A stretch of 64,000 bases of DNA from Taishania sp045629585. Lineage in GTDB: Bacteria > Bacteroidota > Bacteroidia > Flavobacteriales_D > Crocinitomicaceae. The position numbers and the translations under genes were made by a program. The stretch is taken from contig JAZQRM010000021.1 in the NCBI GenBank assembly GCA_045629585.1, forward strand, positions 62,001 to 126,000. Direction: 5' to 3'. The notes beneath the pieces were generated by a model. The model did no database searches. It had not been told where the DNA came from and saw only the letters and a list, made by a program, of their open reading frames with translations. Of the stretch, positions 62,167 through 64,000 are shown piece after piece (position 1 is the first letter of the stretch; each line of letters starts with the position of its first letter).

Positions 62167-63120
62167 CTATAAACGTTGGTATTCAAAGGTTGGACAACCT
62201 TTTATACCGTTCGCATTATAAAAATCAATTAAACGCAACTTGTATAAATAACCTTCATGGTCTTTAATAACCCAAGTTCTATTTGTTTGAACCGTGTACG
62301 TTGTACCGTTAAATGATTTCCAATCAAAACCTATTTGATCAATTCTAGCTTCTAAATTTAATTCATTTGCATATTCATAATCAACTTGTTCAAATGTCTT
62401 TTCATTCGTAACTTCTATCATCAGAACATCTCCTGAAGGATTAGCCAAAACACCAACGACGATATAAGGAAAAAAGTCGGGATTCCAATAGACATAGGTA
62501 TACTGTGTAATTACTAGATCCCATGCATTCTTTGCAGGTTGAACGTTTACAACATTAGCTGCCCCGTTTAAAGAAATATGTGTGTAATTGTAGGATGGAT
62601 CTTTTGTGAAGCTAAATGTTGTTTCATTAGAACCATCTAATTTTGCAAATTTCCCGGTGAATGATGTCGTTGAGTTTTCAATAATCTCCATTTTAAACCA
62701 TCCTTGAGCAACACCATTTTGATCGATTCCTCTATCGACGATAAACAAATTATGTCCTTTTATCGCAACTGAATCGGGATTACCTGTCCAACTGTCCCAA
62801 CGCCGATTCATTGCATAGGTAGTAGTGTCATTTATTTCTGTGAAGGATCTATTGAAAATAGGGGCAGCGTACATGACTTTTGCGTTGTTCAACACGATGA
62901 ATTCTCCTACGTTACTAACTCCTATATCCCAAGTCGTCTTTTCATTTTCACCTACATTTAATCCAGTGCTTAGATCAAAGTAGACCTGTTTTTTGTAATC
63001 ACTTCCTATATCTACAGTCGCTGTTTTTACATCTCCTTTATCTGGCAGAGGAACAGGTAATTCAACTTTTCTACAACTCCATAATAATAGGGGAGTTAGA
63101 ACCAATATATAAATTCTCAT
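62167..63120 (-). CDS. HmuY-family lipoprotein
   Basis: 317 residues, lipoprotein signal ending LLLWSC (Cys 16). The body follows the HmuY all-beta pattern: TVDIGSDYKKQVYFDLSTG, WDIGVSNVGEFIVLNNAKVMYA, NAWDLVITQYTYVYW near the middle, and the C-terminal YLYKLRLIDFYNANGIKGCPTFEYQRL. Known HmuY binds heme via two His, which I cannot map here. Longer than the P. gingivalis protein. It begins two bases after the receptor gene, so both form one uptake operon. Confidence 0.85.
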   Translation of the reverse strand: MRIYILVLTPLLLWSCRKVELPVPLPDKGDVKTATVDIGSDYKKQVYFDLSTGLNVGENEKTTWDIGVSNVGEFIVLNNAKVMYAAPIFNRSFTEINDTTTYAMNRRWDSWTGNPDSVAIKGHNLFIVDRGIDQNGVAQGWFKMEIIENSTTSFTGKFAKLDGSNETTFSFTKDPSYNYTHISLNGAANVVNVQPAKNAWDLVITQYTYVYWNPDFFPYIVVGVLANPSGDVLMIEVTNEKTFEQVDYEYANELNLEARIDQIGFDWKSFNGTTYTVQTNRTWVIKDHEGYLYKLRLIDFYNANGIKGCPTFEYQRL

Positions 63121-63122
63121 GA

Positions 63123-64000
63123 TTATCTCTTTTTAGCTTGGTTAAATTGAAAGGTAAGTGTTGCAAAATAAGTTCTTCCCATGCCGATCGAAATACTACT
63201 ACTTCCACCTTCATGTGCGCCTCCACTAGCAACTCCTTGAATTGTTGTAACATCTAATAGATTTTTGACACCTAATGTTAGTCCAATATGGTTATTCCAC
63301 AATTTTGTAGTTGCAGTCAAATCTAACATACTAAAGGCAGCTCTTCTATTTTCCGTTACGCTACCATCTTCAGCATATATGAAGTTTGGCATACGGCCAG
63401 TGTATTTGTAAAAAATATTAACAGTGGTTTTTGCTTTAGGAAAATTGTAGGAAGGATTGATTTTAAATTCCGTATACCAACTTCCATTAGTAAATGAGCT
63501 TTCTGCAGTATATTGTGACCTTCTAGATTTAACGGTTACACCAGCATCAATCATAAAGTTTTTACGGCTAAAATTCAAATTTGAATTGAATCCATAATTT
63601 TGACTTCTACTCATGTTCACGTATCCGTACTCACTAGCTGTAATTTGAGCTAATGTTATTAGATTCGACAGGTCATTGTAATAAATTTGATTGGTCCATA
63701 TCAATCGACATTTTCCTTTTTCATATTCTGTGCGCAAAGCTAACTGGAAATTATTTGAATTTTCAGCTTTTAAGTTCATATTACCTTGAATGTTATGATT
63801 AACATCCACAAAATAGAAATATAATTCTTTTAAAGAAGGTGCTCTAAAACCTCTACTATATGAAAAGCGAATGCCATTATTTTTAGTGATTTGATATTTA
63901 AAGAAAATAGAAGGAATAATTGGTGCTTTATAAACAGAATTATAAGAGGCTCTTAATCCTGGTTTAATGCTTAATTTCTTCCATGGTTTATATTCCGCGG
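63123..64000 (-). CDS. TonB-dependent receptor, C-terminal part (cut by window)
   Basis: Only the last 292 codons are visible; the frame stays open to base 64000. Barrel-strand features of a TonB-dependent outer-membrane receptor: GIRFSYSRGFRAPSLKELYF (the strongly conserved RAPSLKEL box), FNSNLNFSRKNFMIDAGVTV, MLDLTATTKLWNNHIGLTLGVKNLLDV and the terminal strand TYFATLTFQFNQ. With hmuY directly downstream it is probably the HmuR-like heme or iron-chelate receptor. The plug domain is outside the window. Confidence 0.93.
   Translation of the reverse strand, partial: AEYKPWKKLSIKPGLRASYNSVYKAPIIPSIFFKYQITKNNGIRFSYSRGFRAPSLKELYFYFVDVNHNIQGNMNLKAENSNNFQLALRTEYEKGKCRLIWTNQIYYNDLSNLITLAQITASEYGYVNMSRSQNYGFNSNLNFSRKNFMIDAGVTVKSRRSQYTAESSFTNGSWYTEFKINPSYNFPKAKTTVNIFYKYTGRMPNFIYAEDGSVTENRRAAFSMLDLTATTKLWNNHIGLTLGVKNLLDVTTIQGVASGGAHEGGSSSISIGMGRTYFATLTFQFNQAKKR

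Overview
This window is a low-GC chromosomal segment of a Bacteroidota bacterium, most likely a Flavobacteriales member; a Fluviicola/Crocinitomicaceae-type genome is my inference from gene content, not a measured placement. The evidence is the TTG-N19-TAnnTTTG promoter type, weak Shine-Dalgarno sites, type IX secretion C-terminal domains, SprB-like repeats, Bacteroidota-type omega, DUF4835 and GSCFA proteins, a GldI-like lipoprotein, and a HmuY/TonB-dependent receptor pair. No prophage, insertion sequence, CRISPR array or rRNA is visible. Both window edges cut genes: an amino-acid permease at the left and a TonB-dependent receptor at the right. Coding density is high. The only stretch over 300 bases without a long gene is 26552-26885, which holds two promoters and a predicted 36-residue membrane protein.

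Layout. 1-8.1 kb: permease end, then a three-gene RND efflux operon (adaptor, pump, outer-membrane channel) followed by a LuxR-type response regulator. 8.1-10.6 kb: a secreted serine hydrolase and a T9SS-exported protein. 10.7-13.9 kb: the translation operon thrS-infC-rpmI-rplT. 14-20.8 kb: ComEC-like channel, lipoproteins, TsaC, MutS2-like ATPase and RadC. 20.9-26.6 kb: NagZ-like glycosidase, GNAT, thioredoxin-like protein, short-chain dehydrogenase and a fused 2-oxoacid dehydrogenase E1. 26.6-30.6 kb: small membrane protein, tRNA-Thr and tRNA-Gly, a T9SS-exported nuclease-like protein, an SpmA/SpmB fusion and a 25-residue-repeat protein. 30.7-37.3 kb: a minus-strand operon mutL-rhomboid-rhomboid-EEP-rluF-yciO-amidotransferase. 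37.5-42.4 kb: a NagZ/beta-lactamase-fold fusion and ligA. 42.5-46.5 kb: dapA, lipoprotein, DHH phosphoesterase and two FKBP lipoproteins. 46.6-53.6 kb: M23/LysM peptidase, bamD-rpoZ-coaBC-DUF4835-recN-GSCFA. 53.6-64 kb: ECF sigma factor with a membrane partner, mdh, beta-helix lipoprotein, L31, WG-repeat protein with a TonB-like protein, miaE, and the HmuY/receptor pair.

Functionally this is mostly core genome: translation, DNA repair (MutL, MutS2, RecN, LigA, RadC), cell-envelope construction and wall turnover (NagZ types, M23, BamD, FKBPs, DapA), coenzyme A synthesis and central metabolism (MDH, E1). I saw no clearly new multi-gene defence or mobile system. The most unusual items are a small protein built of four 25-residue repeats coupled to SpmAB, a sigma-factor partner ending in a gliding-motility/T9SS type-B-like domain, terminators placed inside convergent coding sequences, a long hairpin directly before bamD, an inverted repeat around the response-regulator promoter, and a MutL with a degraded endonuclease motif.
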